NCBI GenBank assembly: GCA_946630405.1 | Contig: CAMOYW010000072.1 | Location: 1 to 6,267 of the forward strand | DNA from: an uncultured Clostridia bacterium | Lineage (GTDB): Bacteria; Bacillota; Clostridia; Lachnospirales; CAG-274 | Direction of reading: 5' to 3' | DNA: 6,267 nt | In this document: one piece after another, positions 1 to 6,267 of the stretch | How positions within the stretch are numbered: the stretch's first letter is position 1 | How the letters are laid out: each line of letters opens with the position of its first letter | The notes under the pieces: model-generated | Told to the model about the DNA's origin: nothing | Seen by the model: only the letters and a program-made list of their open reading frames with translations | The model's database searches: none | Translations under genes and position numbers: made by a program

Positions 1-1092
1 GAGGAGATACAAAGGATATTGACAGAAGTCGACGGGCTTGCCTGCAGGGCGGATGCCGATATGTTTTTCGTATATGTTTCTCACAAGGCAGACCATGAAG
101 CCTTTTTAAAAAGGCTTACGGATAAACTTTATCGGACGCTTCAAAACAGCAGGATAGTACTGAGGGTCGGTATCTGTGAAAATGCTGATGTTGAATCTGA
201 GATAGAACAAAGATTTGACAGAGCCAATATCGCCTGCGGAAAGCTGAGAGGCCGTTATTCTTCCGCTTGTCTTTATTATGATAACGCACTTCACGAAAGA
301 GAGCTTTATTGTGAAAGGCTGATAGACGATATGGATACAGCTTTAACCGAAAGACAGTTCAAAGTTTTTTATCAGCCTAAGTATTATATCGGCGGTGAAA
401 ATCCCGTGCTTGCAAGTGCGGAGGCTCTTGTAAGGTGGATCCATCCTGAGCTTGGCTTTATAAGTCCGGGGGAATTCATACCGCTTTTTGAGGAGAACGG
501 ACTTATACATAAGCTTGACAGATATGTTTGGAAAGAAGCCGCTTTTCAAATTGCAAGGTGGAAAGAAAAGTATGGACGTACCGTTCCTGTATCGGTCAAT
601 GTTTCGAGGATAGATATATACGATCCCGAATTAATTAACGAACTTAAAAGTGTTGTAAATGATGCAAAGCTTTCTCCTAAGGAATACTTGCTTGAGATTA
701 CGGAGTCTGCGTATACGGATAATTCAGAGCAGATCATAAACACGGTCAAAATGCTTCGTGAAGAGGGTTTTAGAGTTGAAATGGACGACTTCGGTTCGGG
801 TTATTCATCTCTTAATATGTTGGGCAGATTGCCGATAGATGCGTTAAAGCTTGATATGGGCTTTATCAAGAATATTTGCACAAGTGCAAAAGATATGAAG
901 CTTGTTCAGCTTATGCTTGATATAGCAGGCTTTTTGGGAGTTCCCGTTATAGCAGAGGGCGTTGAAACGAAGGAACAATACGAGCTTTTGAAAAAGGCAA
1001 AATGCGATTATATACAAGGGTATTATTTTTCAAAGCCCGTTCCCGAGGAGGATTTTAATGCCCTGATCGAAAAGGAGAAAAGTAATGCTTGA
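1..1092 (+). CDS. Degenerate GGDEF-EAL protein, probable c-di-GMP phosphodiesterase (5' end outside window)
   Basis: The frame is open to the left edge, so the gene starts upstream. The TTG at 19 is not a credible start because it would cut into the GGDEF fold and has poor ribosome-site spacing. Residues here count from the codon at position 1. Residues 16-22 (RADADMF) align with the R-x-GGDEF signature, but the motif reads DADMF, so cyclase activity is not expected; residues 55-100 fit the rest of that fold. A full EAL domain follows (about 112-355): EALVRW (E141), NVSR (N200), LEITES (E232), DDFGSGYSS (D262, D263), LKLD (K283), AEGVET (E319) and QGYYFSKP (Q339). These match the Mg-binding and catalytic positions of active EAL enzymes, which hydrolyse c-di-GMP to pGpG. 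No membrane segment is visible in this part. The gene overlaps the next by 8 bases, so the two are translationally coupled. The degenerate GGDEF could bind GTP or serve for dimerisation. EAL assignment is firm; activity is inferred from intact residues. Confidence 0.93.
   Translation, partial: EEIQRILTEVDGLACRADADMFFVYVSHKADHEAFLKRLTDKLYRTLQNSRIVLRVGICENADVESEIEQRFDRANIACGKLRGRYSSACLYYDNALHERELYCERLIDDMDTALTERQFKVFYQPKYYIGGENPVLASAEALVRWIHPELGFISPGEFIPLFEENGLIHKLDRYVWKEAAFQIARWKEKYGRTVPVSVNVSRIDIYDPELINELKSVVNDAKLSPKEYLLEITESAYTDNSEQIINTVKMLREEGFRVEMDDFGSGYSSLNMLGRLPIDALKLDMGFIKNICTSAKDMKLVQLMLDIAGFLGVPVIAEGVETKEQYELLKKAKCDYIQGYYFSKPVPEEDFNALIEKEKSNA
1072..1077 (+). promoter_or_regulatory. 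Ribosome binding site of the HPt gene
   Basis: AAGGAG lies 7 bases before the ATG at 1085, inside the last codons of the EAL gene. It supports the ATG that overlaps the upstream stop codon as the true start. Confidence 0.8.
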
Positions 1093-1432
1093 CATTAAGA
1101 GCTTAAAAAGCTTTGGAGCGGATACCGATACAGGATTAAAGCTTTGCCTTGATAACGAAGAGTTTTATTTGGGACTTGTTAAAAGTGTTATTTCCGATTC
1201 GAGGGTGTTTGAACTGCTGAAATACTCGGAAGCAAATGATGTAAAAAGTCTGTTTGAAACGGCGCACGCTTTGAAGGGAATGTACGGAAATCTTTCTCTT
1301 ACACCTATATATGAGCCTTTATGCGAACTGACTGAACTTACAAGAGATTCGTCGGAGATCAGCGGAAGATGTAAAGAACTGATACAAGAGATAGAGGAGC
1401 AAAGCAACAAACTTTCAAAACTTACGGAGTAA
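1085..1432 (+). CDS. Stand-alone HPt (histidine phosphotransfer) domain protein
   Basis: This 115-residue protein fits a single four-helix HPt domain. The phosphoacceptor motif is AHALKGMYGNL, with His61 in the position of the conserved HxLKG motif. It is followed by the usual helix with a conserved glutamate (about 75-87, PLCELTELTR). HPt proteins pass phosphoryl groups between response-regulator receiver domains in multistep phosphorelays. The protein has no membrane segment or signal peptide and should be cytosolic. It overlaps the EAL gene by 8 bases, which suggests fixed-ratio production and possibly a shared pathway. No histidine kinase or receiver domain is present in the window, so the partners must be encoded elsewhere or just upstream. 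It precedes the transport genes by 24 bases. Family call is fairly secure from the HALKG motif and helical pattern; the partner is unknown. Confidence 0.85.
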   Translation: MLDIKSLKSFGADTDTGLKLCLDNEEFYLGLVKSVISDSRVFELLKYSEANDVKSLFETAHALKGMYGNLSLTPIYEPLCELTELTRDSSEISGRCKELIQEIEEQSNKLSKLTE

Positions 1433-1445
1433 GCTGCTTTTGTTT

Positions 1446-1451
1446 AAGGAG
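1446..1451 (+). promoter_or_regulatory. Ribosome binding site of the mini HlyD-like gene
   Basis: AAGGAG lies 5 bases before the ATG at 1457, in the 24-base gap after the HPt stop. This strong site argues that the short reading frame is really translated. Confidence 0.8.
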
Positions 1452-1456
1452 TAACA

Positions 1457-1684
1457 ATGGACAACAATATTTTTAACGAAAAAAGCTTAGAGAGAATGAA
1501 TTCTCCCGAACAGCTCAGAGATTTTATTCAGGTCACAAGACCGAGTATTTGGATAATTGTAAGTGCAATTGTTATTTTACTGGTGGGAGTCATGTTTTGG
1601 GCGATTTACGGAAGTGTTGAACTTACAAATGCCAACGGGGAAAAGCAGGATGTTCACATGATAGAGTTTGTTGTGGCTGAATAA
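1457..1684 (+). CDS. 75-residue membrane protein resembling the N-terminal anchor of NHLM HlyD-family secretion proteins
   Basis: The N-terminus (IFNEKSLERMNSPEQLRDF, then QVTRPSIW) matches what I recall of the start of NHLP/NHLM HlyD-family proteins: a K-x-L-E-R...S-PEQL cytoplasmic segment, then a W before the membrane helix. One membrane segment follows (about 31-51, WIIVSAIVILLVGVMFWAIYG). After it come only about 24 residues, ending MIEFVVAE. Usual members run to several hundred residues, with a coiled-coil hairpin, lipoyl-like and beta-barrel parts; all of these are absent. A frameshift cannot explain this, since the next gene starts 2 bases after the stop and is unrelated in every frame. 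It is therefore either an internal-deletion remnant or a functional mini-anchor that helps assemble the transporter. Its good ribosome site and intact frame favour expression. Similarity is from family memory, not a search. Confidence 0.65.
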   Translation: MDNNIFNEKSLERMNSPEQLRDFIQVTRPSIWIIVSAIVILLVGVMFWAIYGSVELTNANGEKQDVHMIEFVVAE

Positions 1685-1685
1685 T

Positions 1686-3857
1686 ATGAGCAATAAAATA
1701 ATAAAAGAGCCCGTTATCCAAGGCGTTGCCAAGGTTCCCGTTATTATGCAGATGGAGGACCTTGAATGTGGAGCGGCTGCTTTGTCAATGGTGCTTGCGT
1801 ACTACGAAAAATGGGAGCCTCTTGAACTTGTCAGAGTAAATTGCGGTGTGTCAAGAAACGGCTCAAATGCGAGAAATATTATTCTTGCGGCAAGGCAATA
1901 TGGTCTTCAAGCGGAAGGCTTTAAGGTTGAGATCGATTCTTTGAGAGAAAACGGTCAGTTTCCCTGTATTTTGCATTGGGAGTTTAATCATTTTGTGGTA
2001 TGTAAAGGCTTTAAGGGCAATAAAGTATACATAAACGATCCCGCAAAGGGAAGTATTGTAATTAGTTTAGAAGAGCTTGAAAAATCATTTACGGGTGTCT
2101 GTATTCTTTTTGAACCCACGAAAGATTTTGAGCCGTCGGGAAGGCAAAGGAGCATATTGCCGTTTATAATGGACAGGATAGACGGAGTTAAGCGAGCTAT
2201 GTTGGTTGTGGTTATAATTACCGTCGTATCCACATTGCTTAACCTGGCAAATTCGGGCTTCATGCGCTTTTTCGTGGACTATATGCTGACGGGAAAGAAT
2301 AATGACATTCTCATTCCGTTTGTATGTGCGCTTTCGGGTGTGACACTTTTGTTGCTTTTTACCGAAGCTGTAAAGACACTTTTTATGCTTCGCTTAAACG
2401 GCAAGCTTTCAATCGTGGGCAGTACTTCCTATATGTGGCATGTATTGAGACTTCCTATGGAATTTTTCTCACAAAGGTCTGTGGGTGAAATAATACAAAG
2501 GCATAAGACAAATGCAACAATAGCGCAAAGTATTGTGAACAGCCTTATTCCCTGTTTTATCAACTCTTTGATGATAATATTTTATTTGGTGGTTATGCTG
2601 AGATACAGTGCACTTGTTACGTGTGTGGGTATCGCAGCTGTATTTATAAATATTATACTGTCTCGCATAATTGCCAATAAAAGAATGAATATAGCAAGGG
2701 TAATGCTGAGCGATAAAGGTAAGCTTGAATCGGTTTCGGTATCTTCAATAGAGATGATAGAAACCATTAAGGCAAGCGGAGCGGAAAACGGATATTTTGA
2801 AAGATGGGCAGGATATCAGGCTGCCGTCAATACTCAAAATGAACGCTATGAAAAGCAGAATTTTTATCTCGGTTCTATCCCGGGAGTAATAACGGAACTT
2901 GCAAATGCATCGGTGCTTGTACTTGGCGTGTTCCTTGCCATGAACGGTCATTTTACCGCGGGTATGATAATGATGATGCAAACATTGCTTATGAGTTTTA
3001 CGGCTCCCGCAAATTCTTTGCTCGGGGTAGGCGAAAAGTTCATTGAGATGCGTGCCGATATAGAACGACTTGACGATGTAATGAACTATAACACAGCCGT
3101 TAATGATACTTATAGATCCAAAGGTGAGCTTAATAAACTCAGCGGAAACATCTCTATAAAAAATGTCACCTTCGGTTATTCAAAGCTTGAAGATCCCGTT
3201 ATAAAGAATTTCAGCCTTGATATAAAGCAAGGCAGTAAAGTTGCCATTGTAGGTGCATCGGGATGCGGTAAGTCCACCGTTTCAAAGCTTCTTACGGGGC
3301 TGTATACTCCATGGAGCGGCGATATTCTTTTTGAAGGTAAACATTTTAACGAAATTGACAGAGATGTATTTACGGGCTCTGTTGCCGTAGTCGATCAGGA
3401 TATTACGATATTTGAAGATACTATTTCAAACAATATAAAAATGTGGGATGAAAGTATTGAGGATTTTGAGGTTATCCTTGCGGCAAGAGATGCCAAAATA
3501 CATGATGATATCATCCAAAGACCGGGAGGCTACGGATATGTGCTCAACGAAGGGGGTAAAGACCTTTCGGGAGGACAGAAACAAAGACTTGAGATTGCAA
3601 GGGTGCTTGCACAAGATCCCACTATAGTTATACTTGACGAGGCTACAAGTGCACTTGATGCCAAGACGGAAAATGAAGTCGTTACGGCGATCAATCAGCG
3701 AGGTATCACATGTATAGTTATTGCCCACAGACTTTCGGCAATAAGAGATTGTGATGAGATAGTAGTGCTTGACAAGGGCGAGATAAAGGAGCAGGGTAGG
3801 CACAGTGAGCTGTTTGCAAAGGGCGGCATATATGCGGAGCTTGTTTCAAATGAATAG
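1686..3857 (+). CDS. NHLM-type peptidase-containing ABC transporter (C39 peptidase, permease, ATPase)
   Basis: This 723-residue protein cleaves double-glycine leaders and exports the mature peptide across the cytoplasmic membrane. Residues about 12-145 are a C39 peptidase: Gln22 (oxyanion), Cys28 in LECGAAAL, His102 in NHFVV and Asp118 in NDPAKG form a complete catalytic set. Six hydrophobic segments follow, at about 172-190, 208-229, 283-305, 308-330, 395-418 and 425-445. The ATPase domain (about 485-720) has Walker A GASGCGKST (523-531), Q-loop Gln571, signature LSGGQ (627-631), Walker B VILDE (Asp651, Glu652) and H-loop His681. I chose the ATG at 1686, one base after the preceding TAA. A TTG at 1668 would lengthen it but is less likely. 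No strong ribosome site is seen, so translation probably depends on coupling to the 75-residue gene. The overall design matches the first NHLM ABC protein described with nitrile-hydratase-leader and Nif11-leader peptides, and PCAT exporters in general. Adjacency to a GG-leader gene supports the role. Confidence 0.95.
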   Translation: MSNKIIKEPVIQGVAKVPVIMQMEDLECGAAALSMVLAYYEKWEPLELVRVNCGVSRNGSNARNIILAARQYGLQAEGFKVEIDSLRENGQFPCILHWEFNHFVVCKGFKGNKVYINDPAKGSIVISLEELEKSFTGVCILFEPTKDFEPSGRQRSILPFIMDRIDGVKRAMLVVVIITVVSTLLNLANSGFMRFFVDYMLTGKNNDILIPFVCALSGVTLLLLFTEAVKTLFMLRLNGKLSIVGSTSYMWHVLRLPMEFFSQRSVGEIIQRHKTNATIAQSIVNSLIPCFINSLMIIFYLVVMLRYSALVTCVGIAAVFINIILSRIIANKRMNIARVMLSDKGKLESVSVSSIEMIETIKASGAENGYFERWAGYQAAVNTQNERYEKQNFYLGSIPGVITELANASVLVLGVFLAMNGHFTAGMIMMMQTLLMSFTAPANSLLGVGEKFIEMRADIERLDDVMNYNTAVNDTYRSKGELNKLSGNISIKNVTFGYSKLEDPVIKNFSLDIKQGSKVAIVGASGCGKSTVSKLLTGLYTPWSGDILFEGKHFNEIDRDVFTGSVAVVDQDITIFEDTISNNIKMWDESIEDFEVILAARDAKIHDDIIQRPGGYGYVLNEGGKDLSGGQKQRLEIARVLAQDPTIVILDEATSALDAKTENEVVTAINQRGITCIVIAHRLSAIRDCDEIVVLDKGEIKEQGRHSELFAKGGIYAELVSNE

Positions 3858-3861
3858 AGGA
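3856..3861 (+). promoter_or_regulatory. Ribosome binding site of the second ABC transporter gene
   Basis: AGAGGA overlaps the TAG stop of the preceding gene and sits 5 bases before the ATG at 3867. The arrangement fixes that start and couples the two transporter genes. Confidence 0.7.
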
Positions 3862-3866
3862 ATGTA

Positions 3867-6047
3867 ATGGGTTGGTTCAGTGATCAAATTGAACAAAGAA
3901 GAAAAAAGGATTCCGAGATTTTCGGAAACTCCTTTATTAAGCTTGCCGGTTCCGTAGTCGGAGAAAAAGAAGCAATGCGGCTTGGCGGCGCTTATACCGA
4001 ATACAAAGATGCAGTTACCGCAGTGGCAAGGCATTTTAAGCTTAAGGAAAAGGAGTTATCGTGGAATACAGCTCCTTTTAAGGAGTTGCTTGATGCGACA
4101 TTCAGCCCCGAAGGTATTATGTACAGATACGTAAACCTTGAAAAGGGATGGTTTAAAGAAGCTTATGGGGCAATGATAACCCGCAGAGAGGATAACGGTC
4201 AGCCCGTGGCTCTTTTGCCTAAGGGGAACGATTACTATTTCTTTGATGAAGAAAGCGGGCGAATGCTCAAGGTCAATTCAAAGACTGAGACTTTCTTTTC
4301 CGAAAAAGCGATCTTGTTTTATCAGCCGTTTGAGCTTAAAAGGCTCAATGTGGGCGAGCTTTTGAAATTTATATGGAAAAAGCTTGAAATACAAGACCTT
4401 GTAATACTTCTCGGGGTGAGTTTCTGTATTTCTTTGGTTGGCTTGCTTGTGCCTGCCATAAGCAGAAATATGCTCTCGGGTGTACTTTCGTCGGGTTCTA
4501 AAAGCGCCCTCGTTGCGGCTTCCGTGTTTTTTGTTTGTGTAATAATTTCAAGAGCGTTGTTTGAGATCGTTAAGGAAATAATTACCAATGCCGTAAGAGT
4601 CAAGGTCAGTATATCCGTAGAGGCGGCGACGATGATGAGAGTTTTGTCGCTCCCCACGGGCTTTTTCAAGAAGTTCAGCGCAGGCGAGCTTTCGGACAGA
4701 ATGAGCTATATTCGTTCTTTTTGCGAGATGCTTATTGTGTCGGTTCTATCACTTGGTATAACGGGTTTGTTTTCCCTTATATATGTAGGGCAGATTTTTT
4801 TATATGCCTCTCACCTTTTGGTGACCGCTACGAGTATTATTTTCTGTACGATACTTGTATCGTTTATATCTACCGTATGGCAGATGAAGATAAGCAGAGA
4901 GAGAATGGAACATGCTGCCAAGGAAGTCGGAATGGAGTTTTCTTTCCTTTCGGGCATTCAAAAGATACGTCTTTCGGGTGCGGAGAAAAGAGCCTTTTCA
5001 AAATGGGCTGAAGTATACGCAAAGGAAACGAAGCTTGCTTATAACCCTCCGGTTTTTTTGAAGCTTAATAATGTTATCAATATGGCGGTTTCCATGACGG
5101 GCATTATTATAATATATTATATGTATATTAAATCGGGAATTAGTGCTGCAGATTACTATGCGTTCAATTCGTCTTTCGGAATGCTCCAGGGAGCGTTTTC
5201 GGCTCTTGCTTCCGTTGCGTTAATAATTGCGGATCTTCAGCCGATACTTAAAATGTGTACTCCCATACTTGATGCGGAGCCGGAGATCACCGACGGCAAG
5301 CAAAATATTAAGCGTATAAGCGGAGCTGTGGAGCTCAACAATGTGACATTTGCCTACAATGATAATATGCCGAAGGTGATAGATAACCTTTCTCTTAAGA
5401 TTCGCTCGGGAGAATATATTGCCATCGTAGGTGAAACGGGCTGCGGCAAGTCAACGCTTATAAGACTTCTTTTAGGCTTTGAGAAGCCGCAAAGAGGTGC
5501 CGTTTACTATGACGGAGTGGATATACAAAAGATAAATCTTCGCTCACTCAGGAAAAAGATCGGTGTAGTGATGCAAGACGGAAAGCTCTTTCACGGAGAT
5601 ATTTTTTCAAATATTGCCATATCGTCCCCCGGACTTACGATGAGTGAGGCTTGGGAGGCTGCGGAAATAGCGGGAATAGCCGACGATATAAAAGAAATGG
5701 CTATGGGTATGCACACTCTTATATCGGAAGGCTCGGGAGGTATCTCGGGAGGTCAGAAGCAAAGGCTAATGATAGCCAGAGCTGTTGCATCAAAGCCGAG
5801 GCTGCTCATTTTTGATGAGGCAACAAGTGCTCTTGACAACATTACGCAAAAGAAGATAACGACCGCTTTGGATAAATTGAAATGTACAAGGATAGTTATA
5901 GCACACAGGTTGTCCACCATTATGCAGTGTGACAGGATCGTGGTGCTCAATGACGGAAATATAGCCGAAGAGGGCAAGTATGACGAGCTTATAGAAAAAG
6001 GAGGTCTGTTTGCCAAGCTCGTGGAAAGACAAAGGTTAAATGTATGA
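3867..6047 (+). CDS. NHLM-type second ABC transporter (permease and ATPase, no peptidase)
   Basis: This 726-residue protein has a soluble N-terminal region (about 1-160) without the C39 residues. Within it, features such as YRYVNLEKGWF and PVALLPKG recall the accessory domain of the second ABC protein in NHLM systems. Hydrophobic segments lie at about 177-198, 213-236, 288-311, 315-338, 402-420 and 436-457. The ATPase domain (about 485-722) carries Walker A GETGCGKST (522-530), Q-loop Gln570, signature ISGGQ (626-630), Walker B LLIFDE (Asp650, Glu651) and H-loop His680, so it looks catalytically competent. It starts 9 bases after the end of the peptidase-ABC gene, so the pair is co-expressed and may act as a heterodimer or as two cooperating exporters. 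In this family ABC2 normally accompanies the peptidase ABC protein and HlyD-like protein; its separate job is not settled. ABC assignment is certain, subfamily is by arrangement and N-terminal pattern. Confidence 0.9.
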   Translation: MGWFSDQIEQRRKKDSEIFGNSFIKLAGSVVGEKEAMRLGGAYTEYKDAVTAVARHFKLKEKELSWNTAPFKELLDATFSPEGIMYRYVNLEKGWFKEAYGAMITRREDNGQPVALLPKGNDYYFFDEESGRMLKVNSKTETFFSEKAILFYQPFELKRLNVGELLKFIWKKLEIQDLVILLGVSFCISLVGLLVPAISRNMLSGVLSSGSKSALVAASVFFVCVIISRALFEIVKEIITNAVRVKVSISVEAATMMRVLSLPTGFFKKFSAGELSDRMSYIRSFCEMLIVSVLSLGITGLFSLIYVGQIFLYASHLLVTATSIIFCTILVSFISTVWQMKISRERMEHAAKEVGMEFSFLSGIQKIRLSGAEKRAFSKWAEVYAKETKLAYNPPVFLKLNNVINMAVSMTGIIIIYYMYIKSGISAADYYAFNSSFGMLQGAFSALASVALIIADLQPILKMCTPILDAEPEITDGKQNIKRISGAVELNNVTFAYNDNMPKVIDNLSLKIRSGEYIAIVGETGCGKSTLIRLLLGFEKPQRGAVYYDGVDIQKINLRSLRKKIGVVMQDGKLFHGDIFSNIAISSPGLTMSEAWEAAEIAGIADDIKEMAMGMHTLISEGSGGISGGQKQRLMIARAVASKPRLLIFDEATSALDNITQKKITTALDKLKCTRIVIAHRLSTIMQCDRIVVLNDGNIAEEGKYDELIEKGGLFAKLVERQRLNV

Positions 6048-6058
6048 TTTACTTTAAG

Positions 6059-6064
6059 AAAGGA
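6059..6064 (+). promoter_or_regulatory. Ribosome binding site of the GG-leader peptide gene
   Basis: AAAGGA (then AG) lies 7 bases before the ATG at 6072, in the 24-base gap after the transporter stop. It favours ATG 6072 over the in-frame ATG at 6078. Confidence 0.75.
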
Positions 6065-6071
6065 AGATAAT

Positions 6072-6131
6072 ATGAATATGAAGATAGGATCAACACTTGA
6101 CAACGATGATTTAATGCAGGTATCGGGCGGA
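6072..6131 (+). other. Double-glycine leader segment of the precursor
   Basis: This codes for residues 1-20 of the peptide above. Hydrophobic residues at -12, -7 and -4 and GG at -2/-1 predict processing by the C39 domain encoded at 1686-3857. Homologous leaders downstream would mark further substrates. Confidence 0.75.
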
Positions 6132-6267
6132 GTAACAAACGGTTCGGGAATAAAGGCAGACTATCCCACAGAGCAGTTTAAGTGTCCTAAGTGCGGAAGT
6201 ATAAAGCTTACCGACAATTCCACATCTTTACCGGGAGTGAGGACGCAGAAATGTGCGGTATGCGGTT
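6072..6267 (+). CDS. Double-glycine-leader peptide with zinc-ribbon-like cysteines (3' end outside window)
   Basis: Sixty-five residues are visible before the window ends; no stop is reached. Residues 1-20 are a leader ending VSGG, with Leu9 (-12), Leu14 (-7), Val17 (-4) and Gly19-Gly20, the classic pattern recognised by C39 peptidases, plus acidic residues between. Cleavage is expected after Gly20. The core starts VTNGSGIKADY and then has CPKCG (Cys38, Cys41) and CAVCG (Cys61, Cys64): two CxxCG knuckles 19 residues apart, as in a zinc ribbon. No basic DNA-binding extension is seen yet. Position directly behind two exporters makes it their probable cargo, a secreted cysteine-rich mini-protein or bacteriocin-like peptide. 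No modification enzyme lies in the window. The leader is clear; zinc binding and export are inferred, and a cytosolic zinc-ribbon protein remains possible. I do not recognise a named family. Confidence 0.75.
   Translation, partial: MNMKIGSTLDNDDLMQVSGGVTNGSGIKADYPTEQFKCPKCGSIKLTDNSTSLPGVRTQKCAVCG

Noticed and set aside
19..21. TTG as the start of the EAL protein
   Set aside because: The frame is open to base 1, the only nearby purine-rich site is 2 bases away, and starting here would remove most of the GGDEF fold. The gene is treated as cut by the window edge.
1668..1685. TTG start giving a six-residue longer peptidase-ABC protein
   Set aside because: The extra residues LLWLNN are not typical of the family and would overlap the previous gene. 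ATG 1686, directly after the TAA, is more natural, though its ribosome site is weak.
1600..1700. Frameshift as the reason for the short HlyD-like protein
   Set aside because: Only one base separates its stop from the start of the peptidase-ABC gene, whose N-terminus is complete, so no remaining HlyD sequence exists in any frame.
3426..3803. 125-residue reading frame on the - strand
   Set aside because: It is antisense to the ATPase motifs of the peptidase-ABC protein and has low-complexity, non-family composition; a shadow frame.
4721..5011. 96-residue reading frame on the + strand inside the second ABC gene
   Set aside because: It lies wholly within the permease coding region in another frame, has no ribosome site and no recognisable domain.
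5753..6103. 116-residue reading frame on the - strand
   Set aside because: It runs antisense to the Walker B and H-loop region of the second ABC gene and across the precursor start; no independent support.
1..6267. CRISPR array, tRNA, rRNA, insertion sequence or riboswitch
   Set aside because: Coding density is nearly complete, the gaps are at most 24 bases, and no regularly spaced repeats, transposase or structured RNA pattern was seen.

Overview
The window is a tightly packed block of six genes, all on the + strand. The longest gap between genes is 24 bases, and no terminator or convincing internal promoter is visible, so it reads as one operon or part of one. The sequence is moderately AT-rich with purine-rich AGGAG-type ribosome binding sites. 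The EAL, HPt and NHLP-type export proteins look like those of gut or rumen Firmicutes (Clostridia: Ruminococcaceae or Lachnospiraceae). That placement is inferred from style, not from a marker gene.

Left part (1-1432): a signalling pair. The first gene is cut by the left edge. It encodes the end of a degenerate GGDEF domain (motif DADMF) followed by a complete EAL domain with its metal and catalytic residues, so it is probably a c-di-GMP phosphodiesterase. An overlapping gene encodes a stand-alone histidine phosphotransfer (HPt) protein.

Middle and right part (1457-6047): an NHLP/NHLM-type peptide export system. It has (i) a 75-residue membrane protein that resembles only the N-terminal anchor of the NHLM HlyD-family secretion protein; (ii) a peptidase-containing ABC transporter with an intact C39 protease domain, six membrane segments and a complete ATPase; and (iii) a second ABC transporter of the NHLM 'ABC2' kind, with a roughly 160-residue N-terminal domain in place of the peptidase.

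Right edge (6072-6267): the start of a small gene whose product has a textbook double-glycine leader (L at -12, L at -7, V at -4, GG). It is followed by a CPKC...CAVC zinc-ribbon-like core and runs off the window. It is the obvious candidate substrate of the adjacent C39 transporter.

Working model (inference): the two ABC proteins and the mini-anchor form the export machine. The C39 domain removes the leader after the GG and exports a cysteine-rich, possibly zinc-binding mini-protein. The EAL and HPt proteins may tie the operon to c-di-GMP and phosphorelay signalling. The unusual points are the zinc-ribbon-like cargo, the drastically shortened HlyD-like protein, and the coupling of signalling genes to peptide export.
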